DNA from: Polyangium sp. y55x31
GTDB taxonomy: Bacteria; Myxococcota_A; Polyangia; Polyangiales; Polyangiaceae
NCBI RefSeq assembly: GCF_029946505.1
Contig: NZ_JARZHG010000001.1
Location: forward strand, 682,001 to 746,000
Direction: 5' to 3'
Length of the DNA: 64,000 bases
Shown: positions 47,466 to 56,699 of the stretch, in pieces
Position numbering within the stretch: position 1 is the stretch's first letter
How the letters are laid out: each line of letters opens with the position of its first letter
Notes under the pieces: model-generated
What the model saw: only the letters and a program-made list of their open reading frames with translations
The model's database searches: none
What the model was told of the DNA's origin: nothing
Made by a program: the position numbers and the translations under genes

Positions 47466-48725
47466 CTACACCCGCTCCAGGGCGGGTTTTTCCAGGGAGA
47501 GCGGGGCCTCCGCACGAAAACGCGAGAGCGCGATCCAGGCGACGAGCCCCGCCCCCGCCGCCATGGCCCCGATCGCCTGGAGCGAGAAGGAGGCCTGGCA
47601 CAGGAATGCCGCGAGGAGCGCGCCCACCACCATCGTCGTGGTGGTCGCGAGGTCGTCGATGCTCGACAAGCGGCCGATCATCGCGTCGGGCGCGAGGCGC
47701 TGGAGGGACGCGCTCGTGAGCACCCAGTTGCTCCCGCCGCCCATCCCCCAGACGAGCGCAGCCACGAGCAGGAGCGTCGGCCAGGGTTGCACCAGGGAGA
47801 AGGTCATGATGCCCGCAAACGTGGTCAGCGCTGCCGCGTGCTCGAGCCCTCGAGCCGGATCGTTGCCCCGCGTGAAGATCGAGATGCCGAGCGGACCGAG
47901 CCCCGTCCCGGCTCCGCGCACGGATTGCAAGATGCCGAGCGAAATGGCCGCCGCGCCGAACGGCGCCGCCCGATCCGCGACGAGGTTCAGCGTGACCCAG
48001 CCCATGCCGCCCGCGAGCGCCGCGGGAACCTTCGAGAAGACGGCGCGGAAGAGCGCCGGCTGCGCGCGCGCATGCCCGAGCGCCGCCCAGAGATCCCGGG
48101 GCACGGCCCGCACGAGGCCCCAGATGCCGGCGGCCTGCGGCTCGCCTGCGCCCTCGGGCTTCATGGAAGGCAACCTCGCGGCGAGCGCCGCGGCGAGGCA
48201 GAAGGAGAGTGCATCCGCGAGGATCGCGGGCACGGGACCAAGCGCGGCGAGCAGGCCGCCGAGCGCCATGCCCGCGACGAACGTGACGCTCCACGTCCCG
48301 GAGACGATGGCGTTGGCCCGGAGGAGCTCCGGCGGCTCGACCGTGTGGCGCAGCGCTGCCATTTCGGCCGGGACCATGAAGGCCGTGAACGCCGAACGCA
48401 CGAGCACGAGCGCCTGCAGCGTCGCGAGCGCGCCCCGCGCGGCCGCCAGGGTCATGGCGAGCGTGAAGGCAGCCTGGACGAGCGGGATACCGACGAGCAA
48501 GCGCCGCCGGTCGAATCGGTCCGCGACGAACCCCGCGATGGGCGACAAGCACGCGTGCGGGAGCGAGTGCGCAGCGAAGACGCCCACGAGCGCGACCGCG
48601 CCTCCGCCATGGTCGAGCGCCAGCCGGCTCACGGCGACGAACGCGAGCCAGTCGCCGACGAGCGAGATGGTGCCAGCCACCCAGAGGCTCCGGAACGCGG
48701 GGCGGCGGCGAAGGAGGTCGAGCAT
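47466..48725 (-). CDS. MFS transporter (drug/metabolite efflux type)
   Basis: 419 residues with 12 predicted membrane helices. The loop 2-3 motif of the family is visible (GFVADRFDRRRLL, about residues 60-72) and a second copy-like loop appears after helix 8. It resembles the MFS_3 group of exporters. The frame extends to 48791, but the ATG at 48725 (MLDLLRRRPAFRSLW) matches the family start. No regulator is adjacent. Substrate unknown. Confidence 0.88.
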   Translation of the reverse strand: MLDLLRRRPAFRSLWVAGTISLVGDWLAFVAVSRLALDHGGGAVALVGVFAAHSLPHACLSPIAGFVADRFDRRRLLVGIPLVQAAFTLAMTLAAARGALATLQALVLVRSAFTAFMVPAEMAALRHTVEPPELLRANAIVSGTWSVTFVAGMALGGLLAALGPVPAILADALSFCLAAALAARLPSMKPEGAGEPQAAGIWGLVRAVPRDLWAALGHARAQPALFRAVFSKVPAALAGGMGWVTLNLVADRAAPFGAAAISLGILQSVRGAGTGLGPLGISIFTRGNDPARGLEHAAALTTFAGIMTFSLVQPWPTLLLVAALVWGMGGGSNWVLTSASLQRLAPDAMIGRLSSIDDLATTTTMVVGALLAAFLCQASFSLQAIGAMAAGAGLVAWIALSRFRAEAPLSLEKPALERV

Positions 48726-48911
48726 GCAGCCATGATGGCAGCTTTCCCCGCATCCGCGCGCGAGCGGGCCAGCGGATTGGCAGATGCTCAATCGACCGGC
48801 ACGCGCTTGCCTTTCGTCCCCACCCCTTCGTGCTAGCTTGCCGGCCGTCCTCGCAGCCCCTAACGAGGGCGAGCCTCGTTGCAGGTGCCCCGGGCGGGCA
48901 CGGGAGATCTG

Positions 48912-49307
48912 GTGGTTTTGTCACGACGGTATCGGTCTTTCCTGCTCCTCCTCGCGCTCACGGCGCCCGGGGCGCTCGCCGCGTGCAAGTCGAAGCAGGC
49001 CCCCCAACACGAGGTGGCCGGCGGGGACGCCGCGCGGGGACGCGAGGCGATCAAGAAGTACGCGTGCGGCGCCTGCCACGTCATCCCGGGCGTGGAAGGG
49101 GCGATCGGCAAGGAGTCGCATCCGCTCTGGGGATTCGCGAACCGGGGCGACATCGCGCACGTCGCGCCCAACACGCCGGACAACCTCATCCGGTGGATTC
49201 GCCGCCCGACCGATCTCGCGCCTCGCACGAAGATGCCGACCCTCGGCGTGAGCGAGCAAGAAGCGAAGGACATCGCGGCCTACCTCTACACGTTGAACGG
49301 CGAGTGA
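48912..49307 (+). CDS. Lipoprotein c-type cytochrome, mono-haem
   Basis: 131 residues. From GTG 48912 (GGGAG five bases upstream) the protein has a signal peptide with lipobox LAAC. The haem site is CGACH at about residue 60, with a distal Met in TKMPTLGV about 50 residues later. It would carry electrons in the periplasm while anchored to a membrane. Upstream starts (TTG 48879, GTG 48885) are less well supported. No oxidase or cytochrome-assembly gene is adjacent. Confidence 0.86.
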   Translation: MVLSRRYRSFLLLLALTAPGALAACKSKQAPQHEVAGGDAARGREAIKKYACGACHVIPGVEGAIGKESHPLWGFANRGDIAHVAPNTPDNLIRWIRRPTDLAPRTKMPTLGVSEQEAKDIAAYLYTLNGE

Positions 49308-49356
49308 TCGCGGCATCCCAGGGGGACGGGCGGATCGGCTATCCTCGAACGGCCGC

Positions 49357-50370
49357 ATGAGGAAGGCCCGCGCCGTCGCTGTCGCCACGCTCGCGCTCGT
49401 CGCCGTCGCCGCGGGTGCGGCCAAGGCAAACCCTCGCCGCCGGGTGGGATATCCCTGCCCCGGGTGCCTCTTCGATCCGCCGCCCGAGGGAGCGACGAAG
49501 GCGCCGCTCCTCGTGGTGCTTCATGGCGATGCGCCCGGCGGCAAGACGCCGCTCGTGGAGCGGGATTCCTCGCCGTTCGCCGAGGCCGCGGCGGCGCGGG
49601 GCGTGGCGATGTTCGCGCCGATGTGCCCGAAGGCCGAGGGATGCCGGGTCGGGAGCTTCTGGCAATGGTCCGAAGGGGATCCGCCGGGATGGATCGAGGC
49701 GCAGATCGACACGATCAGCCGTGATTACGGGATCGACGCGGATCGGGTGTGGATCGCGGGTTGGTCGGGGGGCGCGTCGTTCCTCGGGTGGAACTGGGCG
49801 CGGCTCGGGGCGCGGTATGCGGCGGTGGTGTTCGTCGGCGGAGGCATTCCGCCGCGGGACAGCGCCTGCGCGCCGGAGCCGAATCCGACGTGCGCACCGC
49901 CGGCCTATTTCCTGGTCGGCGACCGGAACCCGCTGCACCACCTCGCCAAGGGGCTCCACGAGCGCGTCGCCGCCTGCACGCGCGACGTGACGTGGGACCT
50001 CTTGCCCGGCAAGGATCACGCAGGCGAGTGGCGGGCGCTCGGGGCGAAAGGAAAAGCCGACGGCCTGCTCGATTGGCTCGCCGCGCGACCGAGGTCCTGC
50101 AAAACCGAGCCCGTCGCGCCGGATCCGCCGCCTCCCCCACCTCCCCCGCCGCCTCCGCCTCCGCCGCCCCCTCCGCCCGCACCGCCTCCGCAAACGACGC
50201 CGCCGCCAGGTGCGCTTTGCGGATGCCGAATGGCCGAACGCGGCGCGGCCTACGAATGGGTCGCGGTTTCGTCGGCCCTGGCCCTCCTGCTCGATCGACG
50301 CAGGCGCCGGTTCACTCGGGCAAACGGCGGATCGAATCGAACGGGAATGGATCCCAGAACGGGGTCGTGA
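49357..50370 (+). CDS. Secreted alpha/beta-hydrolase (esterase-like) with MYXO-CTERM-like tail
   Basis: 337 residues. Signal peptide, then a Cys pair (YPCPGCLF) and an alpha/beta-hydrolase core with LLVVLHGD, the nucleophile Ser in AGWSGGASF and a His in GKDHAGEW. The family includes PHB-depolymerase/esterase-type hydrolases. A linker of about 25 prolines (residues 250-280) leads to CGC, a hydrophobic segment (WVAVSSALALLL) and five Arg/Lys-rich residues, the MYXO-CTERM pattern, but with about 20 extra residues after it. Its 3' end overlaps the convergent DUF4846 gene by 59 bases. Confidence 0.8.
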   Translation: MRKARAVAVATLALVAVAAGAAKANPRRRVGYPCPGCLFDPPPEGATKAPLLVVLHGDAPGGKTPLVERDSSPFAEAAAARGVAMFAPMCPKAEGCRVGSFWQWSEGDPPGWIEAQIDTISRDYGIDADRVWIAGWSGGASFLGWNWARLGARYAAVVFVGGGIPPRDSACAPEPNPTCAPPAYFLVGDRNPLHHLAKGLHERVAACTRDVTWDLLPGKDHAGEWRALGAKGKADGLLDWLAARPRSCKTEPVAPDPPPPPPPPPPPPPPPPPPAPPPQTTPPPGALCGCRMAERGAAYEWVAVSSALALLLDRRRRRFTRANGGSNRTGMDPRTGS

Positions 50371-51298
50371 GCGCGCCCGCGGCTTCGTCGATCACGAACC
50401 ACGCGCTCGCGGGCTCGGGGCGGATCACGTGGACGTTCTGCGCCGGGACGAAGCTCTGGCCGAGCAGGACCGCGCGGCGCCCGGCCGCGTCCTTCGCCAT
50501 GTCGAGCACCAGGACCGTGTGGCCGAACGGCACGCCGGTCAGCACGAAAAAGTCCCCGGGCCGCAGCGCGCCGAGGGCCACGCGCTCGCCGTCCCGCGCG
50601 AGGGCGCCGGTGTTCGTCCAGCCAAACACGTCGTCAAGCCAGGTCCGGAAGAGCGCGTGCGTCGCCTCGGCGCGCTTCGCCGACTGGACGAGCTCGATCC
50701 GATTCCCGTCGACGCGCACCCGCTGGCCCGAGGCATAACGCTGGAATTCGAGCTTCGTGCCGCTCGCCGTGCGGTAGCCCTGGTCGCGGTGCCCGTGCGA
50801 CCAGCGCCACTCCGCGTGCAGCCGGACGATCGCGTCGGCGCATTGCTGCAGGTCCGCCTTGCCGACGTCGATGGCCACGACGGCGGCGACGTTCGGGTGG
50901 CCGTCCGCGCGAATCTCGTCGCCGCGGTACGACTTCACCGGCGTGCCCTTCGCCGCGAGCGGCAACGTGCGCAAGAACGCGCCGAAGCCGTCCGGGGCGA
51001 GGTGCACGCGCGTGAATCCCGGCGGAGGTGGAAAGCGCTGTTCGAGCGTGTCGACCGGCGCCGGCATGCCCGCGGCTCCGCCTTCGAGCCACGGGTACTG
51101 CGCGAAGGCGGCCGCGGCGGGCGGGCTCGCGGAAGATGGGCTCGAAGGGCCGCTGCCCTGCGCGCTCGTCGTGGAAAGCGCGCGGGCGGGCTCGGGGCGC
51201 ACGGCGGTCTCTTCCGCGTCGCGCCGCGCCTCCGCGCCCGTCGACCCGAGCGCCGTGCATGCCGAAAGCGATCCGAGAAGCGCGAGCGTCCACCGCAT
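50312..51298 (-). CDS. DUF4846 family lipoprotein
   Basis: 328 residues. Lipobox LSAC after a short signal peptide, then a Ser/Pro/Ala linker (about residues 25-65). The family pattern follows: PPPPGFTRVHL, FGAFLRTLPL, DVGKADLQQCADAIVRLHAEW, GDFFVLTGVPFGHTVLVLDMA and FVPAQNVHV. The role is unknown. Of the two start codons, ATG 51298 has AGGAG six bases upstream, while that AGGAG touches the ATG at 51304, so 51298 is the better start. A terminator-like hairpin lies about 110 bases upstream in its leader. Confidence 0.85.
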   Translation of the reverse strand: MRWTLALLGSLSACTALGSTGAEARRDAEETAVRPEPARALSTTSAQGSGPSSPSSASPPAAAAFAQYPWLEGGAAGMPAPVDTLEQRFPPPPGFTRVHLAPDGFGAFLRTLPLAAKGTPVKSYRGDEIRADGHPNVAAVVAIDVGKADLQQCADAIVRLHAEWRWSHGHRDQGYRTASGTKLEFQRYASGQRVRVDGNRIELVQSAKRAEATHALFRTWLDDVFGWTNTGALARDGERVALGALRPGDFFVLTGVPFGHTVLVLDMAKDAAGRRAVLLGQSFVPAQNVHVIRPEPASAWFVIDEAAGALTTPFWDPFPFDSIRRLPE

Positions 51299-51626
51299 GG
51301 TCATCTCCTTCCGGGCGATCCTCTGCGTATCGAACGGGCGCTCGGAAGTGTGACCTGCTCTCGCTTCGCCAGGGCTCGCGTGGCTGGTGGCGAGGTGACA
51401 AAAAGCAGAGCGCCTACTCTACGGCGGGGGGGGGCGGCCGGAGCAGGCGCTCTGCCCGTACAGATTGCACGCATCGGGCCAACACGTTTCGAGTGTCGAT
51501 CCGGGCAGTTGGCGAAGGGTTCTTCCGGGCAGACTTTCAATCGTGCAACGCCGCGCGTCGCGATCGTGCAACGCGCCGCGGCGTCGTTGCTGGTGTCACG
51601 GAAAGGTGAGAGCCTCCGTGGCCGTC
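51299..51626. other. Intergenic, 328 bp, divergent
   Basis: Lies between the DUF4846 lipoprotein (-) and the GNAT (+). It holds the hairpin with a T-run at 51405-51455 and a direct repeat ATCGTGCAACGC at 51540 and 51563 (23 bases apart) about 60-90 bases before the GNAT start, which could be an operator. No gene is seen. Confidence 0.45.
51405..51455 (-). terminator. Terminator/attenuator-like hairpin in the DUF4846 leader
   Basis: Perfect 11-base stem (GCAGAGCGCCT with AGGCGCTCTGC) with a 29-base G-rich loop. On the minus strand the stem is followed at once by TTTTTG, the shape of an intrinsic terminator. No gene ends here on that strand, so it would stop transcription before the DUF4846 gene. 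Confidence 0.5.
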
Positions 51627-52190
51627 ATGGTCTCGTTCACCCCATTCCCGACACTCGAAACGCCCCGCCTCGTCCTGCGCGAGCTCGTCCCGGCCGACGT
51701 GGAGGCGATCTTCCGCATCCAATCCAATCCCGAGGTGGTCCGGTATTTCGGCCGACCCGGGCATGCAACGATCGCCGAGACCGAGAAGCTGCTCGGGATC
51801 GTGTTCGACGCGCAACGCGACGTCATGGGTATCCGCTGGGGCCTGTCGGTGAAGGACACCGGCGAGCTTGCCGGGACGTGCGGGTTCTGGCGCTGGAACA
51901 AGCCGCACCGCTACGCCGAGGTCGGCTACGAGCTCGCGCCCGCGTTCTGGGGCCGTGGCCTGATGGTCGAGGCGCTCCGGCCCATCCTCCGCTACGGCTT
52001 CACGCAGATGGAGCTGCACCGGGTCGAGGCGACCATCGACCCGGAGAACCACGCCTCGCAGCGCGTCCTGGAAAAACTCGGCTTCAAGCGCGACGCGCTC
52101 ATGCGCGAGAACTGGCTCTACGACGGCAAGTTCACGGACTCGGCGATCTACGGCCTGCTGGAGCAGGAGTTCCTGAACGAGGCGCGCTAG
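51627..52190 (+). CDS. GNAT-family N-acetyltransferase (RimJ/RimL-like)
   Basis: 187 residues. The family start LETPRLVLREL is followed by the acetyl-CoA-binding loop in LAPAFWGRGLMVEAL and the C-terminal NHASQRVLEKLGFKRDALMREN. It would transfer acetyl from acetyl-CoA to an amine, possibly a ribosomal protein or antibiotic. ATG 51627 is preferred; the frame runs to 51465. It converges with the next gene (10 bp between stops). Ordinary for the family. Confidence 0.88.
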   Translation: MVSFTPFPTLETPRLVLRELVPADVEAIFRIQSNPEVVRYFGRPGHATIAETEKLLGIVFDAQRDVMGIRWGLSVKDTGELAGTCGFWRWNKPHRYAEVGYELAPAFWGRGLMVEALRPILRYGFTQMELHRVEATIDPENHASQRVLEKLGFKRDALMRENWLYDGKFTDSAIYGLLEQEFLNEAR

Positions 52191-52200
52191 GCGCTAGGCG

Positions 52201-55122
52201 CTACGCCTCGTCCTCGTCGTCCTCGTCCTCGTCGTCCTCGTCCTCGTCCTCCAGCTCGTCGTCCTGTGCGCCCTGGCGCCGCGCGTAGGCGCGCTCGTCC
52301 CGCTCATCGAGCGCGGTGAGCAGCGCCTTTGCGATCTTGGCTTGCGGGCCCCGCTGGTTCGCCTCGATCTCGGCGCGGATCTCCGGCCGCTCGAAGAGAG
52401 CCTGCGAGATCGCCGCGCGCGCCTCGGGTCGATCGGCGTAGAGCGCGAGCGCCATCCCGACCACACGCGCCGAGGCGAGCCGCGCGAGCTGGCTGCCCAC
52501 CCACGCCGCGTCCACCACCTTGGGGATCCGCGCCTCGTACTTGCCGAGCATCTCCTCGCCCGCGAGCGACACGAGGAACACGTCGGGCGCAGACGGAGGC
52601 GTCTTGCGATCGAGCAGTTTGTCGCGGACCCACGTCGGATCATTGCCGACGTGCGCGAGATCGAGTTCGCACCGCGCGCTCCGTTCGGCCCCGGCGCGGC
52701 CGTGGAGCACGAGGTCGAGCATGCGCGGCGTCTCGCCCGTTTGTCCCGGCCGCCACGACGCCGCGAGCCGCTCGCGCAGCGGGCCACGCGTGCCCTCCAC
52801 GCGACGCAGGACGAAGCCGAGCTCGAAGATCGCGGCCGCGAGCGCTGCCCTGTCCGACGCCCACGCCTCCGGCGAGAGTTTTCCGAGGGCCACGACGAAC
52901 GCCTCGATCGTCTCGCGCCCACCGACGAGTGCCTCGAGCAAGAGCACGAACTCCGTGCCCACGTGCGCGGGCACGGTCCACGGCCGGAGGACGAAGTTCT
53001 CCACGAGCTTCCGCGCCTCGGCCGCGTAGAGCATGCGATCGTTCTTCGCGGCCGCGAGCACGCCACGATCCCCCGTCACCCACTTGCGCTCGGCCAGGCC
53101 CGCGACGCGCGCCCACATGCACGCCGTCCGGCGCGGCCAGAACTGGCGCACGACGGGGGACGACGCGTTCGTGAGGTGCAGGATCGCCTGCTCCGCCTGC
53201 CCCTTCTTGTTCTGCGCCGCGCCGTGCAGAAGCCACACCCCGTGCGGAAAACCGCGCGCGATCGTGAGGCTCCAGTACGGCGTCACGCCGACGCCCGCGG
53301 CCGGCGTCTCCGGCTCGATCGGATCGTCGCCCTCGGCCCAGGCATCACCGCCCGCGTAGCTGCGAAGCTCGGCCGCGCCCGGGATCCAGCACTCGGGCCG
53401 CGCGTTCGCCGCGCCCGGCAGGCGCGTGATTTTTCGGCGCGCGCGCAGCGCCTCGACCATCGCCACGAGGTCCATCGATCGCGACGCCGGCTCGCCCGCG
53501 GCGACGAACTCGAAGTCGTCGAACGAGAAGAGCCGGATCGCGCCCTGCGGGATCGCGGCGGCGACGCGCAGATCACGATCGGCCGCGAAGATCATGTCGC
53601 GATGCCGGCGGCACAGATCCACGACGAGCGCCTCGGCCGGTGTGACGAGCCGGAGATTTTCGCGCGAGGCCTCGGGCAGCGCCGCGAACGAGCGCGGCAG
53701 GCGGTAACTCGCGCGCAGCGGATCACCGTTCTGCCGCACGGCCGCGCGCTTGACGTGCACGATCATGTCGTCCGACGGGAGAGGCAGCGGCACGATGCGC
53801 GGGCCGTCGGAACCCGACGTGGGCCGGCCCTTCTCGTCGCGCTCGCCGAGCAGGACGATCTGGTTCGTGATGCCGTCGACGTAGTCGTCCGCGTCGATCT
53901 CCACGCTTTGCAGTTCATCGCGCGCGGCGTCGACGATGAGCTCGTCGTCGCGCCCCGAACGCTTGCCCGCGCCGGGCCCGTACGCCGCGAGCTCCCAGCA
54001 CGCGAGCACGCCCGATCCCGGGTGGTGGAGGATCTGCTCGATGACGAGCACGTCGCCCTTCTGCGACGCGTACCCCGTGATCCGCATCGCGGCGGTCGTG
54101 TAGCTCGCGTTGTCCCAGATCGGCAGATCGGACTTGCGCGCCGCCTCGTCGAGCTCCGCGATGCTCCAGAGCGGACCCCGCGGCTCGTCGATCGCCTCGG
54201 ACTCGGCGAGCAGCCGCTCCACTTGCTCGGGCAAACGCGTCCGCGGCAGGTTGAACTGCTCCGCGATCCGCTTGGCTGCCTCTTCGCCGAGCGCCGCCTC
54301 GATCGCCTCGCGCACCACGCCGCCGAGCGCCGCGGCGCGATCCCGCAGGAGCTCCGCCGCGCGCGTGTTCCCCTCGTCCGCGAGCGTCGCGAGCGCGCCG
54401 TACGCATCCGGGTGACGCGTCATCCAGCGCCGCGCCATGTCGAGCCCATCATCCTTCGTGGCCGCGTCGGCGCGCGCGCGCTCGTCGTCCTCGTCTTCGT
54501 CCGCGCCCGGATCGTCGTCGTCCTCGTCGTCCTCGTCGTCCTCGTCCTCGTCGTCGCTCTCGTCGGCGTCGTCGTCGTCGGACGTGGACGTGTCCTCCAC
54601 GAGATCACTCTCTTCCGCCTCGATCTCGCTCCCCGTGCTCGCGAGCTCCACGATCGATTGGACACGCAGCGCGGCGTCGAGCGCCTCGCGCGTCCCGATC
54701 GCGAGCAAGCACGGCACCACGCACCACGGCACGTTCAGGAGCGCGCCGTCGCCTTCGATACGGCTCTCGATCCAGGGCAGGATCCCGTCTCCGTACCGAT
54801 CGTGGAGCGCGGTGTTGTCGCGGCCGCGCACCTGGAACTCCCAGCGGATGCGCCGGCCGTGCTTCACGAACTCGGCCGCGTCCTCGAGCGACAAGAGCGC
54901 CGCCCACACGCGGTCGCTCTCGAATACCATCGTTCCGCCGGCCGAACGGCCCTCACCCTTGCGGAAAACCTCGGTCGACTCGAGGAGGCGGCGCGCCTCG
55001 CTGAGCGACATGAGCCCACGACCGTCGCGGCGGGACACACGCGCGTCCCGCATGGCGATGCTCACCGGCGAGGATGGATCGAACCACCGGGGCGCGGTCT
55101 TCGTGACGTGTTCCTTCTTCAT
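52201..55122 (-). CDS. Large soluble protein with acidic runs, unknown function
   Basis: 973 residues from ATG 55122. An unknown N-terminal region (1-175) is followed by a run of Asp/Glu about 35 residues long (about 178-215), then ~720 residues of mixed alpha/beta with no motif I recognise, and a second Asp/Glu tail in the last 20 residues. The two acidic runs are coded by repeated GAC/GAG/GAT triplets. No membrane or signal segment. Acidic tails often mediate contacts with basic proteins or nucleic-acid-binding partners. It lies ~120 bp from, and on the same strand as, the gene at 55242. Confidence 0.72.
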   Translation of the reverse strand: MKKEHVTKTAPRWFDPSSPVSIAMRDARVSRRDGRGLMSLSEARRLLESTEVFRKGEGRSAGGTMVFESDRVWAALLSLEDAAEFVKHGRRIRWEFQVRGRDNTALHDRYGDGILPWIESRIEGDGALLNVPWCVVPCLLAIGTREALDAALRVQSIVELASTGSEIEAEESDLVEDTSTSDDDDADESDDEDEDDEDDEDDDDPGADEDEDDERARADAATKDDGLDMARRWMTRHPDAYGALATLADEGNTRAAELLRDRAAALGGVVREAIEAALGEEAAKRIAEQFNLPRTRLPEQVERLLAESEAIDEPRGPLWSIAELDEAARKSDLPIWDNASYTTAAMRITGYASQKGDVLVIEQILHHPGSGVLACWELAAYGPGAGKRSGRDDELIVDAARDELQSVEIDADDYVDGITNQIVLLGERDEKGRPTSGSDGPRIVPLPLPSDDMIVHVKRAAVRQNGDPLRASYRLPRSFAALPEASRENLRLVTPAEALVVDLCRRHRDMIFAADRDLRVAAAIPQGAIRLFSFDDFEFVAAGEPASRSMDLVAMVEALRARRKITRLPGAANARPECWIPGAAELRSYAGGDAWAEGDDPIEPETPAAGVGVTPYWSLTIARGFPHGVWLLHGAAQNKKGQAEQAILHLTNASSPVVRQFWPRRTACMWARVAGLAERKWVTGDRGVLAAAKNDRMLYAAEARKLVENFVLRPWTVPAHVGTEFVLLLEALVGGRETIEAFVVALGKLSPEAWASDRAALAAAIFELGFVLRRVEGTRGPLRERLAASWRPGQTGETPRMLDLVLHGRAGAERSARCELDLAHVGNDPTWVRDKLLDRKTPPSAPDVFLVSLAGEEMLGKYEARIPKVVDAAWVGSQLARLASARVVGMALALYADRPEARAAISQALFERPEIRAEIEANQRGPQAKIAKALLTALDERDERAYARRQGAQDDELEDEDEDDEDEDDEDEA

Positions 55123-55241
55123 CAACTTGCTCTGCGCGGGCCGATGCTAGCGAGCGCCCAAGCGTCTGGCTACCCTCGCCAACCGAGCGGAGGCGGGAGC
55201 GGATGCGGAGGCGGGAGCGCCGGTGGTCTCGGCGCGACGCC

Positions 55242-56534
55242 TCACCCCGGCATCGCGTGCGCCAGGAGCCTGGCGCCATCCTTGAAAAGGACTTCGATTT
55301 TCCCACCATCCACGCGGCGCACGAGGCCACGTCCGAACTTCGTGTGGTCCACGAGGTCACCCGGGGCAAACTTCGTGGTCGTGCGGTACGGCGTCGCCGC
55401 CTCCTCCATACGGCCGGCGAGCGCCTCCTTCCAGGCGCGCTCCTTCTGCTCGGCCTCGCTCTCCACGGGCAACGGCTTCGCGGGGTCGCGCAGCGGATCC
55501 CAGCCGTGCGCGTACCGCAACATCGACGCGGCGAGCGCCGGATGCGCCGCCGCCCAGCGATCGTCGAACAGGATCCACTGCTCGTGGCCGAACGCGCTCG
55601 ACGTGTGCGGGCAGAAGAGCGCCGCGTGCTTGCCGACCTGCACGATCGCCTTCGTGGGATCCCCGCCTCGCTCGAACGCCGTCCCCACCTTGTAGAATTC
55701 GGCCTCCGCGTGGTGATGCGCGCCCACGCCGAGCAGGGTGTGGTTCGTCTCGACGACGACCTCACGCAGCGGATATGCCGCACATTTCGCGAGCGCCGGC
55801 GCGATGGAGATCTGGCCCGGCTCGATCATCGCTCGCAGGAGCCGGAGCTCCACCGGCCACGTGTCGAGCCACTCCTTCGACCACGACGCCGGAGTCTTCG
55901 TCGGCACCACGGTGCGCAGGTGCGACGCGAGATCGGGCAGCCGCACGCCGGGGATGGCCACGGCTTGGCCCGGGATCGATTCGCCGTCGTAGGACGTGAG
56001 CAGACAGGCGTACGTCGTCCCCTCGCCTTCGCCGCGCGGCAGGATCAGCTCCGGCTCGAAGGGCGGCGTGAACGGGCCGTCCGCGTCGCCCTCCGGCAGC
56101 TTCGGCTCCTCGTGGAGCAGCCACGCCACGCGCTCGGGCTGCTTGCGCGCGACCTCGTCGTCGAAGAAGAAGTACGCGAGCATGACCTCGTCGTCGTCCG
56201 TCAACACGCGGAGCGAGTGCTCGTCGATGCGGATGTTCCCCGCGCCGCCCTCCACGTAGAGGTGCTCGCGGAGGATCTTCTCGAGCTCGGCCGTCGACTT
56301 CGGCGCCATGAGCCCGTGCTCCGCGACCGCCTCGAACACCGTGCCGAACCCGTAGACGTACCCGCCGAGCTCGGCCTCGTGGACGTTATGCGGATCCTCG
56401 GCCTTCTTGGCCTCGCTCATCTTCTGGGAGAACCACGCGAGGATCGAAGGCGCGTCGAGGCGCCGCACCCGACGTGAAAGCGGCCCTTCGTAGTGCGATC
56501 GATACACGAACCAGATCCCAGGTGCCTCGCTCAC
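55242..56534 (-). CDS. Unknown protein with CarD/TRCF-like C-terminal module
   Basis: 430 residues from GTG 56534 (VSEAPGIWFVYRSHYEGPLS). The N-terminal ~370 residues are of unknown type with many aromatic and charged residues (ILAWFSQKMSEAKKAEDPHN; HEQWILFDDRWAAAHP). The last ~45 read FAPGDLVDHTKFGRGLVRRVDGGKIEVLFKDG, a small beta-barrel module like those in CarD/TRCF proteins and often repeated in myxobacterial proteins. It is 119 bp upstream of the acidic-run gene on the same strand. Open frame continues upstream but is Arg-rich shadow. Confidence 0.72.
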   Translation of the reverse strand: MSEAPGIWFVYRSHYEGPLSRRVRRLDAPSILAWFSQKMSEAKKAEDPHNVHEAELGGYVYGFGTVFEAVAEHGLMAPKSTAELEKILREHLYVEGGAGNIRIDEHSLRVLTDDDEVMLAYFFFDDEVARKQPERVAWLLHEEPKLPEGDADGPFTPPFEPELILPRGEGEGTTYACLLTSYDGESIPGQAVAIPGVRLPDLASHLRTVVPTKTPASWSKEWLDTWPVELRLLRAMIEPGQISIAPALAKCAAYPLREVVVETNHTLLGVGAHHHAEAEFYKVGTAFERGGDPTKAIVQVGKHAALFCPHTSSAFGHEQWILFDDRWAAAHPALAASMLRYAHGWDPLRDPAKPLPVESEAEQKERAWKEALAGRMEEAATPYRTTTKFAPGDLVDHTKFGRGLVRRVDGGKIEVLFKDGARLLAHAMPG

Positions 56535-56699
56535 GACCAACCGATCCCTCCTCGGCTCCACAGCGGCCGCGCAGTTTGCCCCGCCGCGGGGCGAACGTGA
56601 AGAGGCAAGCCTCGCGACTGCGCGGACGCGCGAGCACCGCCGCAGAGGCTCGCGCCTGCTTGCGATCATGGGCGCGGGGCCCCACGTGTCGATGGATCC

